The position numbers were made by a program, and so were the translations under genes. The notes under the pieces are model-generated. The model was not told where the DNA came from, ran no database searches, and was given only the letters and a program-made list of their open reading frames with translations. A DNA stretch of 14,203 nt from Chloroflexota bacterium (GTDB lineage: Bacteria; Chloroflexota; Dormibacteria; Aeolococcales; Aeolococcaceae), in contig VBHE01000242.1 in NCBI GenBank assembly GCA_005889515.1, positions 1,657-15,859 of the forward strand. Direction: 5' to 3'. Shown piece after piece: positions 1 through 9,149 of this stretch. The stretch's first letter is position 1, and every line of letters begins with the position of its first letter.

Positions 1-1411
1 CGCTCGGCGATCTCCTCGGCGACCGCCCGGTACTTGCCCTCCTCGGACTTGTAGATGAGGTCGGACTCGTCCTTGCGGACCATCGGCCGGTTGGTGGGGA
101 TGGGGATGACGTCGAGGTGGTAGATCTTGTGGAACTCCTCCGCCTCGGTGAGCGCGGTGCCCGTCATCCCCGCCAGCTTGCGGTAGAGCCGGAAGAAGTT
201 CTGGAAGGTGATGGTCGCCAGCGTGATGTTCTCCTGCTGGACCTTCACCCCCTCCTTGGCCTCGATCGCCTGGTGGAGCCCGTCCGACCAGCGCCGGCCC
301 GGCATGGTCCGACCGGTGAACTCGTCGACGATGATGACCTCGCCGTCCTTGACGATGTACTCGCGGTCGCGCAGGTACAGCGCGTGGGCGCGCAGCGCCT
401 GGTTGATCTGGTGGGCGTCGGCGGCGTGCTCGAGGTCGTAGACGTTCTTCAGGCCCGTCCACTTCTCGACCTTGGCGATGCCCTCCTCGGTCAGCGCGGC
501 GGACTTCGTCTTCTCGTCCTTGGTGAAGTCCTCCTCCTCCTTGAGACGGGGGATGAGGCGCGCGTACGTGTAGTACTTCTCGGTGAGTTCGTCGGCCTCG
601 CCGCTGATGATTCGACGATCGCGAACCAGAGGCGCCGCTGCACGCACTGCTCGACGGTGACCGCCATGTTGTCGCGCAGGTAGTCGAACCCGAGCTCGTT
701 GTTGGTCGCGTAGGTGATGTCGGTCGCGTACGCCTCGCGCCGGCTGCAGGGCCGGAAGTGCTGGAGGCGGGGGTCGACGTGGGTCTCGTCGAGGTAGTCG
801 GGGTCGTAGATCAGCGACATGTCATGGGCGATGACGCCGACGCTCATCCCCAGGGCGTGGTACAGCGGGCCGTTCCAGCCCGCGTCACGGCGGGCCAGGT
901 AGTCGTTGACGGTGACCAGGTGGGCGCCGCGGCCGAGCAGGGCGTTGAGATAGAGCGGCAGGGTCGCGACGAGGGTCTTGCCCTCGCCGGTCTTCATCTC
1001 CGAGATCTTCCCCTGGTGCAGCACCATGCCGCCGATCAGCTGGACGTCGAAATGGCGCATCCCCAGCACCCGGCGCGAGGCCTCGCGGACGCAGGCGAAC
1101 GCCTCGGGGAGGATCTCTTCGAGGAGACGGTCGCGCTCGCGCTCGGCCATCTCGATCTCGCGGCGGTCCTCCTGGGCGCCCTCCTCCTCCTCCTCGTCCT
1201 CGTCGACGATGCCGACGGAGACGGGCTGGCCGAGGCTGAGGTCGGGGCCCTCGACGCCGAGGCGCTCGCGGAACTCGGCGGTCTTGGCCTCGAGCTCCTC
1301 GTCGCTCAGGGACTTCATCTCGTCCTCGAGCGCGTTGATCGTCTCGACCGTCGAGCCGGCGCGGCGGACGTCCTTCTTGATGGGATCGCCGAGGATCTTG
1401 CTCAGACGCAT
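1..1411 (-). CDS. secA: Preprotein translocase ATPase SecA, N-terminal part, frameshifted by an internal deletion and cut by the window edge
   Basis: SecA is the cytosolic motor that drives preproteins through SecYEG. Translation from ATG 1411 gives the typical N-terminus (MRLSKILGDPIKKD), the conserved GMRHFDVQLIGGMVLH segment, Walker A (MKTGEGKT, residues 139-146) and VTVNDYLARRDA. A GGAGG ribosome site lies four bases before the ATG. The frame is lost after FAIV near 608-615. It resumes in another frame with ISGEADELTEKYY and continues through VDEFTGRTMPGRRWSDGLHQ and GMTGTALTEAEEFHKIYHLD to base 1. Compared with the family, the missing piece is the DEVDSILIDEARTPL stretch (Walker B/DEAD motif), about 43 nt if the length is canonical. 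Residues about 52-96 hold a charged insertion rich in Glu and Asp that most SecA proteins lack. It sits 23 bp after the permease stop. Identity is certain. Whether the break is real or an assembly error is open. Confidence 0.93.
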
Positions 1412-1415
1412 GGGG

Positions 1416-1420
1416 CCTCC
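1416..1420 (-). promoter_or_regulatory. Ribosome binding site of secA
   Basis: On the minus strand GGAGG is followed by CCCC and then ATG at 1411. This supports the chosen secA start, which also begins exactly at the conserved SecA N-terminus. No separate promoter is obvious in the 23 bp between the permease stop and secA. Confidence 0.6.
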
Positions 1421-1434
1421 ATGATCCCAGACTA

Positions 1435-2210
1435 TCAGTCGTGTCGGATGGCCGAGACGATTGCCGCCCGCGAGGCCCGTCGCGCCGGCAGCGCGGCGGC
1501 GAGCAGGGAGCCGACCACCACCGCCGCCAGCGCCGCGGCGGCGGTCCCGAGGGGGAGGACGAACTGGGGCTCGAAGCCGGGCGATGAGCCGGCGCGGAGC
1601 AGTGGGAGCGCCAGGCCGCAGCCTGCGGCCACCCCCAGGAAGGTGCCGGTGGTGGCGAGCAGGCCCGCCTCGGTGAGCACCAGTCGCAGCGCCCGCCGGC
1701 GGCTGAGGCCGGCGGCGCGGAGCAGGGCGAGGTCACGGGTCCCCTGGCGGGCGTTGACGAGCAGGGTGTTCACCACCGCGAGCATGGCGATGGCCACCGC
1801 CATCCAGCTGAGGACGCTGAGCAGGGAGAGGGTGTTGCCGAGCGATTGGCGAGCCTCGTCGCGGAGGGTCGCCACCGGCACCGCGTTCATCCCGTAGAGG
1901 GCGGCCACCCGCGAGACCGCGGCGAGAGCGCTCGCGCCGCCGCTGCTCACCACCTCGAGGTCGTCGAAGCCCGAGACCGCCGCGTCCCCGTAGAGGCGCC
2001 GGGCAATGCCATCGCCGAGGAGGAGCGCCTCACGGCCGTCGCCGGCGGGGAGCGAGTGCGCGACCACGCCGGCGACGCTGACCTCGAGCCTGCCGGCGCC
2101 GGCGGTCAGCGTGATCCGGCTGCCCCGGTGCCAGCCGAACTCGCTCGACAGCTGCTCGGGGACGAGCACGGAGGGGCCCACCGAGAGGGCGGTGAGCGCC
2201 GCCTGGCGAT
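1435..2210 (-). pseudogene. FtsX/MacB-like ABC transporter permease, C-terminal portion
   Basis: This is the 3' part of a large permease gene that is interrupted by the repeat at 2211-2776. The open frame is readable from 2210 (DRQAALTALSVGPSVLVPEQ) and has an internal ATG at 2181. It ends at a TGA at 1435. It shows an extracytoplasmic segment, then a MacB/FtsX-type membrane module: a hydrophobic helix around SVLSWMAVAIAMLAVVNTLLV, the cytoplasmic loop motif (RDLALLRAAGLSRRRALR), and two more hydrophobic helices. It ends in a cluster (ALPARRASRAAIVSAIRHD) typical of FtsX permease C-termini. It matches the missing second half of the permease starting at 4330. Probably 60 or more residues of the extracytoplasmic domain are absent at the junction, an inference from family architecture. 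On its own it is unlikely to make a working permease. Confidence 0.75.
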
Positions 2211-2594
2211 CAGCCGCAGCGGCAGGGCGACGTTCTCGGCGGCGGTGAGGCTGGGGATCAGGTTGAAGAACTGGAAGACCAGCCCGATGTGGTCGCGGCG
2301 GAAGACGGCGAGGCGCTCGTCGTCGAGGGCGTAGAGGTCGCGACCGGCGATGACCACCCGTCCCTCGTCCGGCGGCTCGAGGCCGCCGAGGCAGTGGAGC
2401 AGGGTGCTCTTGCCGCAGCCGCTCGGGCCCATGATGGCGACGAACTCGCCGCGGCCGACCTCGAGGGACACCCCGGCGAGCACGTCGCGGGGCTGGCGGC
2501 TGATCCGGTACGCCTTGCGCAGCCCTTCGACGGAGACCACGGTGTCGGCGCCGGTGGCCGAGGCCGAGGGGGCGAGGACGGCGTGGTCAGTCAA
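2106..2594 (-). pseudogene. Truncated second copy of the ABC transporter ATPase (N-terminal half fused to out-of-frame permease sequence)
   Basis: The first 128 codons are identical to the intact ATPase at 4327-5151. They include Walker A (GPSGCGKST) and the Q-loop (FQFFNLIPSLT). At the repeat edge (2210/2211) the reading frame passes into permease DNA read out of frame and gives an Arg/Ser/Pro-rich tail ending at 2106. The signature motif, Walker B and H-loop are all missing, so the product could not hydrolyse ATP as a normal ABC subunit. The TTG start (2594) and upstream region are copied too. It should be treated as a by-product of the 566-bp duplication, not as a separate gene. Confidence 0.85.
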
Positions 2595-2776
2595 GGAGGC
2601 TCCCCTCGAGCACGGCCTCGACGGAGTCGGAGAGGAGGCCCTGGGGGGTGTAGAGCAGCGGCGCGGGCGGGGCCGTCGCGGGCTGCGGGGACGGGGCGGC
2701 CGAACCCTGGGGCGCCAGGCTCGCGGGGGCGAACGGCGTGGGCGTCGGCGTGGGGGCGGGCGTCGGCACCGGGGTG
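2211..2776. repeat. Direct repeat, copy 1 (566 bp), inserted within the permease gene
   Basis: Bases 2211-2776 match 4768-5333 in the same orientation (offset 2557). I found one difference: C at 2664 against T at 5221, which is Ala or Thr in the CAP-protein tail. The unit holds the last 62 codons of the CAP gene and the first 128 codons of the ABC ATPase. Its left part continues into permease C-terminal sequence and its right part into permease mid-sequence. It therefore looks like a piece of the upstream junction inserted in the permease. There are no terminal inverted repeats, target duplications or transposase, so it is not a known mobile element. Confidence 0.92.
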
Positions 2777-4326
2777 ACCTCGCGGACCCCGGGGGTGGCG
2801 GCGACGAGCTGGGCGATGGATGCGGACTGGGTCGCCGGGCTGTGGACCACGATGTCGCCGACGAACATCTGGGTGACCCAGCGGTCGCCGGCGGTCACCG
2901 CGCCCGAGCTCAGCGCGCTCAGCGCGGTCGCGGTGGCGACGCTCACCACAAGCCCGGCGAGGGTGAGGGCGGTGCGGCGCCGGCGCCGGGCGAGGGCGGC
3001 GGCGGCGACCGGAGCCGTCTGCGCCAGCGGGCTCAGCGCGGCTCCGACGGCGCGGAGCAGCGGGGCCGAGATCAGCGGGAGGCAGAGGGCGGCGCCGATG
3101 AGCAGGGCCATGCAGCCCACGACCACGGCGGCGATCGCACTCGCGCTCGCTGCGACCGCGCCAGGCCGGCGAGGGCGAGGCCGCGGACGGAGCGGTGCGG
3201 AGCCGGCTCCGCCGCCGAGCGCAGCGCCACCAGCGGCTGGGAGCGGGCCGCCGCCAGGGCGGGGAGCAGCGCCCCCAGGAGTGCTGCCGTGAGGCCGGCG
3301 GCCGCCGATCCGACGAGCTGCCAGGGCCGCAGCGGCAGCGGCGGGGCGGGGAGGTCGCTCGCCCCGAGGTGGGTCACCGCCAGGCTGCCGAGGAGCAGGC
3401 CGGCGCCGACCCCGAGCCCCGCGCCGGCGAGACCGAGCACCCCGGCCTCGGCGAGGAGGAGGCGGAGCACCTGACGCGGGCCGGCGCCGGCGGCGCGCAG
3501 CAGGCCGATCTCCCGGCGCCGCTCGCTGACGGCGAGCGCCGTGGTGTTGGCGCTGACCCCCGCGCAGATCAGGCACGCGAGGGCGACGACGAGGAGGAGC
3601 AGCGGCCGGATCTGGTCGAGCGGCGCGGCGGCGCCGGCACGCGGGTCGACGGCGAGGGCGCTGCCGCCGAGCGACTTCTCGACCGCCGCCGCGACCGTCA
3701 CCGCGCTCGTTCCCGGGGCGAGCCTCAGCGCCGCGAGGGGGGTCCGGAGCCCCATCCCGAAGGGACCCGAGGCGGCGGCCTGGCTGACGAACCCGGAGGC
3801 GCCGGAGAAGGCCGGCCCTCCCTGGTTCGAGGCGGTGATCCCGACCACGGTGAAGGTGGTGTCGCCTGCGCCGCCCCGGTGGAGCGCAGCGCGCTCGCGA
3901 CCCCCTGGTCGAGCACCACCTCGGTCAGGCTGCCGTCGCGAGGCAGGCGCCCGGAGACGAGATGGAGCGGACGCAGCGCGGCGCGCCCGCCGTCGAGCCC
4001 GACCACGGCGACGTCGAGCCCCTGGACGGCGCCGGAGGAGACCCGGGCGACCACGCTCTTCTCGAGCAGCGGGCTCACCCGGGCGACGCCCCGGATGGCG
4101 CGGAGCCTGGCGACGTCGGCGGCGTCGAGGCCGGGGCCGGAGACGGTGCGGACGTCGACGCCGGACTCGCCGGCACGGGCCGCCTGGGCGGAACCGGTCT
4201 GGTCGTCGAGGCCGCTCAGGGTGATCTGCACCGCGAGCAGCGCCGCGACCCCCAGGGCGACGGCGAGGGCGGCGAGCAGACCGCGCAGCGGACGGGTCCG
4301 GAGCCAGCCTCGGAGGATCGGCGGGA

Positions 4327-4330
<4 letters not shown>
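2777..4330 (-). pseudogene. FtsX/MacB-like ABC transporter permease, N-terminal and middle portion (two frameshifts)
   Basis: This is the membrane subunit partnering the ATPase upstream. GTG 4330 overlaps the ATPase stop (GTGA). An N-terminal hydrophobic helix (LLAALAVALGVAALLAVQITL) is followed by an extracytoplasmic MacB-type domain. Next come a four-helix FtsX module with the SERRREIGLLRAAGAGPRQVLRLL loop, and a second N-terminal helix (VVVGCMALLIGAALCLPLI) leading into a second extracytoplasmic domain. Two frameshifts break it, near 3865 (CAGGCGACACC) and near 3138 (GTGCGATCGCC). Adding one G at each restores continuous FtsX-like sequence. After VREVTPV at 2777 it runs in frame into the repeat and would end at 2587 with the CAP Pro-rich tail. 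An intact gene would be roughly 850-900 residues with two FtsX modules, like type VII ABC exporters. The substrate is unknown. Confidence 0.8.
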
Positions 4331-5143
<813 letters not shown>

Positions 5144-5151
<8 letters not shown>

Positions 5152-6150
5152 GGAGGCTCCCCTCGAGCACGGCCTCGACGGAGTCGGAGAGGAGGCCCTG
5201 GGGGGTGTAGAGCAGCGGCGTGGGCGGGGCCGTCGCGGGCTGCGGGGACGGGGCGGCCGAACCCTGGGGCGCCAGGCTCGCGGGGGCGAACGGCGTGGGC
5301 GTCGGCGTGGGGGCGGGCGTCGGCACCGGGGTGGGCGCCGGCGGTGCGGTCTGCACCTGAGGAATCGTCACCGGGGCGGGAACCCGGACCGGCGGGGGGA
5401 CCGGGCGCGGGGTGCGCACCGGGACCGGCACCGGCCGCGGCGTCGGAGCGGGCCCACCGCTGCCGCCGGAACCCTTGATGAACTCCTCGGTGGTGAGCCA
5501 CGCGTTCGCGGAGCCCTGGTAGCTCGCCGTGAACTCCGAGCCGACGCCCATCTGGTTGAAGCTCGGGTTGGCGCGCTGTTCATGTAGATGGTGTTCATGT
5601 TCGCCGCGGCGTCGGTGGGGTCGCCGGCGCCGATGCCGGGGTCGGAGAACCACGCGATGTTCTCGCCCCACGCGGTCCACTGCACCCCGTCCGGGGTGAG
5701 CATGATGTCGGCGTACTGGCCACCGCACTCGGGGATGGGGTGGTCGAAGTAGTCGCGCTGGATCATGTCCACGGTGCGGCCGTTGGCGACCCCGCCGGAG
5801 CAGGCGAAGGGACGGCCGTCGGCGATGTCGCCCAGCGTCGAGTTCCACGACAGCGCGCCGACGCCGTTGCTGGTGCGATCCTGGTTGGTGAGCGCGAAGA
5901 GGTTGGAGTCGAGGGTGCCGTTGGAGGCGAGCACCGGCAGCGGCGCGGCGACCGTCAGTCCGAGGACGGCGCCGCCGAGGCCGGTGGCGGCGGCGAGCGA
6001 TACGGCGACCGCCCGGTGGCGACCGGTGAGCTCGCCGTCCTCCGCGTCGGGATCGTCGCCGGCGGGCAGGGCGCGCACCGCCCGGGCGGAGCGCTGCAGC
6101 TCCTTCCAGCGGCGCGCGCGCTCCGCCTCGTCCCGCCCACCGACGGTCAT
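5144..6150 (-). CDS. Membrane-anchored CAP/SCP-domain protein with Pro-rich C-terminal tail (one frameshift)
   Basis: CAP (SCP/PR-1) proteins are extracytoplasmic, and most bacterial members have no known activity. ATG 6150 overlaps the cpaF stop (ATGA). Residues 1-45 are charged and cytoplasmic. Residues 47-69 form one hydrophobic helix (AVAVSLAAATGLGGAVLGL). The CAP domain follows, with DRTSNGVGALSWNSTLGDIA, YFDHP (H137) and WTAWGENIAWF (E163). C117 and C142 may form a disulfide. Near 5575 the frame shifts after NTIYMNS and resumes as RANPSFNQMGVGSEF. Restoring one C (AGC CGC) joins the halves into about 335 residues. The usual SxxHRxNIL motif appears incomplete even after repair. The rest is a PTP/PVP-rich linker of some 75 residues and a short tail (LLYTPQGLLSDSVEAVLEG). 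An N-in, C-out topology is inferred. Confidence 0.82.
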
Positions 6151-7316
6151 GGCTTCCGGCGGTCGGGGAACGCGGCGGTCTGCTGCGCCTGGCGGCGGTC
6201 GGGGAAGAGCCGGGCCAGGTCGGTCGGCAGCGGGATGCCCATGTCGAACAGCCGGTTGATGACCTGCGGCCGGATGCCGGTGGGGGTGAAGTCGCCGATG
6301 ATGCGGCCGTTCTCGTCGGCGCCGCGCGACTGGAAGGTGAAGATGTCCTGCATCGTGATCGTGTCGCCCTCCATGCCGATGATCTCGGTGACGGAGGTGA
6401 CCCGCCGCGAGCCGTCCTTGAGGCGGCTCAGCTGGATGATGAGGTTGAGCGCCGACGCCACCTGCTGACGGACGGCGCGCATCGGCAGGTCCATGCCCGC
6501 CATCAGCACCAGGGTCTCGAGACGGCCGAGGCAGTCGCGCGGGTTGTTCGCGTGGATGGTGGTGAGCGAGCCGTCGTGGCCGGTGTTCATCGCCTGGAGC
6601 ATGTCCAGGGCCTCGCCGCCGCGGCACTCGCCGACGACGATCCGGTCGGGCCGCATGCGCAGGCTGTTGATGACGAGCTCGCGGATCGCGATGCGGCCCT
6701 CGCCGTTGATGTCGGCGGGGCGCGCCTCCATCCGGCAGACGTGCTCCTGGTGGAGCTGCAGCTCGGCGGCGTCCTCGATGGTGACGATGCGCTCGTCGAT
6801 CGGGATGAAGCTCGAGCAGACGTTGAGCAGCGTCGTCTTTCCGGTGCCGGTGCCGCCGCTGATCATGATGTTCGCGCGGGCGAGAACGCAGGCGCGGAGG
6901 AAGGCGGCGGACGCCTCGGTGAGGGTCCCGAACCGGATCAGGTCGCCGACCTGGTACGGGTCCTTGGCGAACTTGCGGATGGTGAGGATGGGACCGTCGA
7001 TCGAGATCGGCGGCACCACCGCGTTGACGCGCGAGCCGTCGAGGAGGCGGGCGTCGCAGAGGGGCTGGCGATGATCGATGCGGCGTCCCACCGCGGAGAC
7101 GATCAGGTCGATGACGCGCAGCAGGTGGTTCTCGTCGTCGAAGCGCACGTCGGTGAGCAGGATCTTCCCCTCCCGCTCGACGTACACCATGTCGGTGCCG
7201 TTGACCATGATCTCGGTGAGGGTGTCGTCCTCGACGAGCGGCCGGAGCGGACCCAGGGCCTCGAGGTAGCGCGCCATCTCCTCCGAGGTGCGGGAACTGG
7301 TGGGGGTGGTGATCAC
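6147..7316 (-). CDS. CpaF/TadA-family secretion ATPase
   Basis: This is a hexameric ATPase of the type II/IV secretion superfamily; relatives power Tad/Flp pilus assembly or secretion at the cytoplasmic face. The predicted length is 389 residues. The N-terminal CpaF domain has DDTLTEIMVNGTDMVYVEREGKI and RRIDHRQPLCDARLLDGSRVNAV. The motor domain has Walker A GGTGTGKTT (154-162), the Asp box VTIEDAAELQL, Walker B RIVVGECRGGEALDMLQAM, and the His box GSLTTIHANNPRD. GTG 7316 is chosen because a GGAG lies upstream, although ATG 7277 (MARYLE) is also possible. The gene is not followed by tadB/tadC or pilin genes within the window. Its stop overlaps a CAP-protein gene instead. It could be an orphan Tad ATPase whose partners lie elsewhere, or it may serve the CAP/ABC unit. 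Confidence 0.92.
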   Translation of the reverse strand: MITTPTSSRTSEEMARYLEALGPLRPLVEDDTLTEIMVNGTDMVYVEREGKILLTDVRFDDENHLLRVIDLIVSAVGRRIDHRQPLCDARLLDGSRVNAVVPPISIDGPILTIRKFAKDPYQVGDLIRFGTLTEASAAFLRACVLARANIMISGGTGTGKTTLLNVCSSFIPIDERIVTIEDAAELQLHQEHVCRMEARPADINGEGRIAIRELVINSLRMRPDRIVVGECRGGEALDMLQAMNTGHDGSLTTIHANNPRDCLGRLETLVLMAGMDLPMRAVRQQVASALNLIIQLSRLKDGSRRVTSVTEIIGMEGDTITMQDIFTFQSRGADENGRIIGDFTPTGIRPQVINRLFDMGIPLPTDLARLFPDRRQAQQTAAFPDRRKP

Positions 7317-7370
7317 GAGTCGGTGCGCTCCTGCGGTGACGGGGAGATGAGGGGCGTGCTGCGGGAGCCC

Positions 7371-7390
7371 GGCGCCGTGGTCGTGGCGCC
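7371..7390 (-). other. G+C-rich hairpin in the comF-cpaF gap
   Basis: The self-complementary GGCGCC occurs twice, separated by eight bases, and gives a 6-bp stem. It lies in the 107-bp gap between the comF stop and the cpaF start. No T-run follows on the minus strand, so a canonical intrinsic terminator is not supported. It may separate comF from cpaF transcription or be chance in GC-rich DNA. No convincing -35/-10 pair was seen in the rest of the gap. Confidence 0.25.
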
Positions 7391-7423
7391 TCAGAGCATT
7401 CCCAGCCCCGTTCGACCGGATTC

Positions 7424-8104
7424 TCAGCCTCCGCGCCGGGCGCAGGAGGCCATCGCGACGGCTTCGATACGACCCGCACCGGCCTGTTGCAGTGCGTACG
7501 CGGCCGCGGCAAACGTCGCTCCGGTCGTGACCACGTCGTCCACCAGCCAGACCGTCCCGCCGCCGAGCCTGCCGCCCTCCCAGCGGAAGGCGGCGGACAG
7601 GTTGCGAAGCCGCTGACCCTCCCCGAGCCCCACCTGGGCGGGGGTCTCGCGCACCCGCCGCAGCCCTGCCCTCGGGGGCGGCAGCCGGCACGCGGCGCAG
7701 AGCGCGGCGGCGGCCACCTCGGCCTGGTTGAAGCCGCGCAGCCGCCGGCGCCGGACGCCGAGGGGCACGGGGACGACCGCCTCCGGGGGCCCCGCGGCGA
7801 GCAGCTCCGGCGTCAGCCGCTCCGCGGCCAGCGCGGCGAGGACGTGGATGGCCCGCCGGCATCCGCGGTACTTGGCGGCGTGGATGGCGCCCCGCGCGGG
7901 CGCGGCCAGCGGCAGGGCGGCGCGGCAGGCGCCGTAGGCCGCGGGGCGCGGCGGCGGCACCGGGAGGGCGAGCGCGAGCTCGACGCACATCTCGCAGAGG
8001 ACGTGGGCGGAGGGCTCGTCGCACCCCGTGCAGCGCCGCGGCGCCACCGTGTCGGCGAGCCGGGCCAGGCCCTCGGAGAGGCCGGCGAGCACCCGTGACG
8101 ACAT
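7424..8104 (-). CDS. comF: ComF family protein (double zinc ribbon and phosphoribosyltransferase fold)
   Basis: ComF proteins are cytoplasmic, PRTase-fold proteins linked to DNA uptake in competent bacteria and to DNA metabolism elsewhere. From ATG 8104 the product is 226 residues. A zinc ribbon uses C25, C28, C37 and C40 (CTGC and CEMC). IHAAKYRGCRRAI is the characteristic Lys-Tyr-Arg segment, and RRLRGFNQAE (RGFNQ at 123-127) is the family hallmark. TPAQVGLGEGQRLRN follows. The PRPP-binding loop is VDDVVTTGAT (188-197). Longer upstream frames are rejected because the extra sequence is Arg/Pro-rich shadow overlapping the UPF0127 gene. It starts 29 bp after that gene's stop, with no strong ribosome site. 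No other competence gene is visible here, so a role in transformation is not established. Confidence 0.9.
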   Translation of the reverse strand: MSSRVLAGLSEGLARLADTVAPRRCTGCDEPSAHVLCEMCVELALALPVPPPRPAAYGACRAALPLAAPARGAIHAAKYRGCRRAIHVLAALAAERLTPELLAAGPPEAVVPVPLGVRRRRLRGFNQAEVAAAALCAACRLPPPRAGLRRVRETPAQVGLGEGQRLRNLSAAFRWEGGRLGGGTVWLVDDVVTTGATFAAAAYALQQAGAGRIEAVAMASCARRGG

Positions 8105-8133
8105 GGCAGTGATTCTGCCATCGCCATGGCGGC

Positions 8134-8484
8134 TCAGACCAGGCGGAGGACCGTCCCCTTCTCCACCCCGGCGGCGGCGAGGGTGCCGGCGGGCAGCTCG
8201 AACGCGGTCCGGGCACCGCGGACGATCCGGCTCACCCTCCACGGACGGATGCCGTGGTAGGCGCGCACCACCCGCCACTCCCGGTCGACGAAGGCGACGT
8301 CGAGGGGGAAGCGCATGAAGAACATGTGGATCGAGTTGCAGGGGGTGATCGCCAGCCCGTGGCCGGCGGGCAGCTCCCTGCGGAACATCAGCCCCAGGCC
8401 GCGGCGCAGGAAGCCGTCCGCCTCCTCGACCCGCGCCGCGACCTCGCGGCCCTCGGCGGTCTCGAGCCGCCTGGCCCCGGCCAC
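8134..8484 (-). CDS. UPF0127/DUF192 family protein
   Basis: A 116-residue protein with the DUF192 pattern: GLGLMFRRELPAGHGL (GLMFR at 31-35), then SIHMFFMRFPLDVAFVDREWRVV (51-73), then a C-terminal strand region with TAFELPAGTLAAAGVEKGTVLRL. The family is widespread and its function is unknown. Many members are exported or lipoproteins, but this one shows no signal peptide from GTG 8484. The start is eight bases after the stop of the upstream thioredoxin-fold gene, which suggests co-transcription. Family assignment is firm; the role is not known. Confidence 0.9.
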   Translation of the reverse strand: MAGARRLETAEGREVAARVEEADGFLRRGLGLMFRRELPAGHGLAITPCNSIHMFFMRFPLDVAFVDREWRVVRAYHGIRPWRVSRIVRGARTAFELPAGTLAAAGVEKGTVLRLV

Positions 8485-8492
8485 TCCGGCGC

Positions 8493-9143
8493 TCAGCTCG
8501 CGCTCGCGGCCGCGGCGTAGCGGCCGACCTTCGCCTTCTGGGTCCGCTCGCGCTTCAGCTCGAAGAAGGCGCCGTGGCGGACCATCCAGATGGTGTGGTC
8601 CCAGAGCTCGCCGGCGGGCTCGCCGCCGATCCGCTCGTCGACGACCGGGCCGAAGATCGGGGCGGCGCCGTCGACGATCAGCGTCGGCGCCCCGAAGGCG
8701 CCCTTCTCCGTGGCGGCGCGGTGCTCGGCGAGCAGCTCCTCGAGCGTCCCCGGGTCGTCGAGGGCGCGGTCGACCAGGCCGGGGTCGAGCCCGGCGGCCC
8801 TCGCGCAGGCGCGCAGCACGGTGGGGTCACCGAGCGGCTCGGCGCGCTCCTGGTAGGCCTCGCCCATCTCGGTGTAGAGCCGGGCCAGGGCGGCATCGCC
8901 ACCCTCGCGGCGGGCCTGGACGAGCACCCTCGAGGCGCGCTCTCCGGCCTCGTGGGAGTCGCGGATCCGCCCCTCCTCCTTGCCACGGTTGGCCTCGGCG
9001 AGGTCGATGAGGCGGGTGACGACGTGCACCGGGCGGACCCGCTCGACCTCGGCCAGCCAGCGCGAGGTCAGCCACGCCCAGGGGCAGCAGGGGTCGATGT
9101 GCAGGACGACGGTGGTGGGGTTCTCGGAGCTCATGGGCGTCAC
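8493..9143 (-). CDS. DsbA-family thioredoxin-fold protein, similar to mycothiol-dependent nitroreductase Rv2466c, with a CPWA active site
   Basis: The 216-residue protein resembles the actinobacterial Rv2466c family, whose members use mycothiol. The N-terminus reads DPCCPWAWLTSRWLAEVE, where the family has DPLCPWCWITSRW. C20-P21-W22 is kept, but the second active-site cysteine is Ala23, and an extra Cys is at 19. Further family-like features are a helical insertion, GAPTLIVDG with the conserved cis-Pro, IFGPVV, and a C-terminal WDHTIWMVRHGAFFELKRERT. No signal peptide is present, so it is cytosolic. GTG 9143 follows GAGG at a spacing of four; ATG 9134 is an alternative. The start lies six bases after the S53 stop. 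A monothiol mechanism is inferred, and dependence on mycothiol is untested here. Confidence 0.87.
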   Translation of the reverse strand: MTPMSSENPTTVVLHIDPCCPWAWLTSRWLAEVERVRPVHVVTRLIDLAEANRGKEEGRIRDSHEAGERASRVLVQARREGGDAALARLYTEMGEAYQERAEPLGDPTVLRACARAAGLDPGLVDRALDDPGTLEELLAEHRAATEKGAFGAPTLIVDGAAPIFGPVVDERIGGEPAGELWDHTIWMVRHGAFFELKRERTQKAKVGRYAAAASAS

Positions 9144-9149
9144 GCTACC

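Noticed and set aside
117..1897. Long plus-strand open frames opposite secA and the permease
   Set aside because: They mirror real minus-strand genes, show Arg/Ala/Gly/Asp-rich composition and no family motifs. Such shadows are expected in very GC-rich DNA.
2211..2776. Insertion sequence or transposon
   Set aside because: No transposase, terminal inverted repeats or target-site duplication; the content is only copied CAP and ATPase coding sequence.
5260..5460. Short repeated units resembling a CRISPR or satellite array
   Set aside because: The repetition is the Pro-rich PTP/PVP coding stretch of the CAP protein; units are imperfect and there are no spacers.
5368..8216. Very long minus-strand frames overlapping cpaF, CAP and comF in other phases
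   Set aside because: Only parts carry recognisable protein (the CAP segment, or CpaF after 7316). The remainder is His/Arg/Pro-rich shadow sequence.
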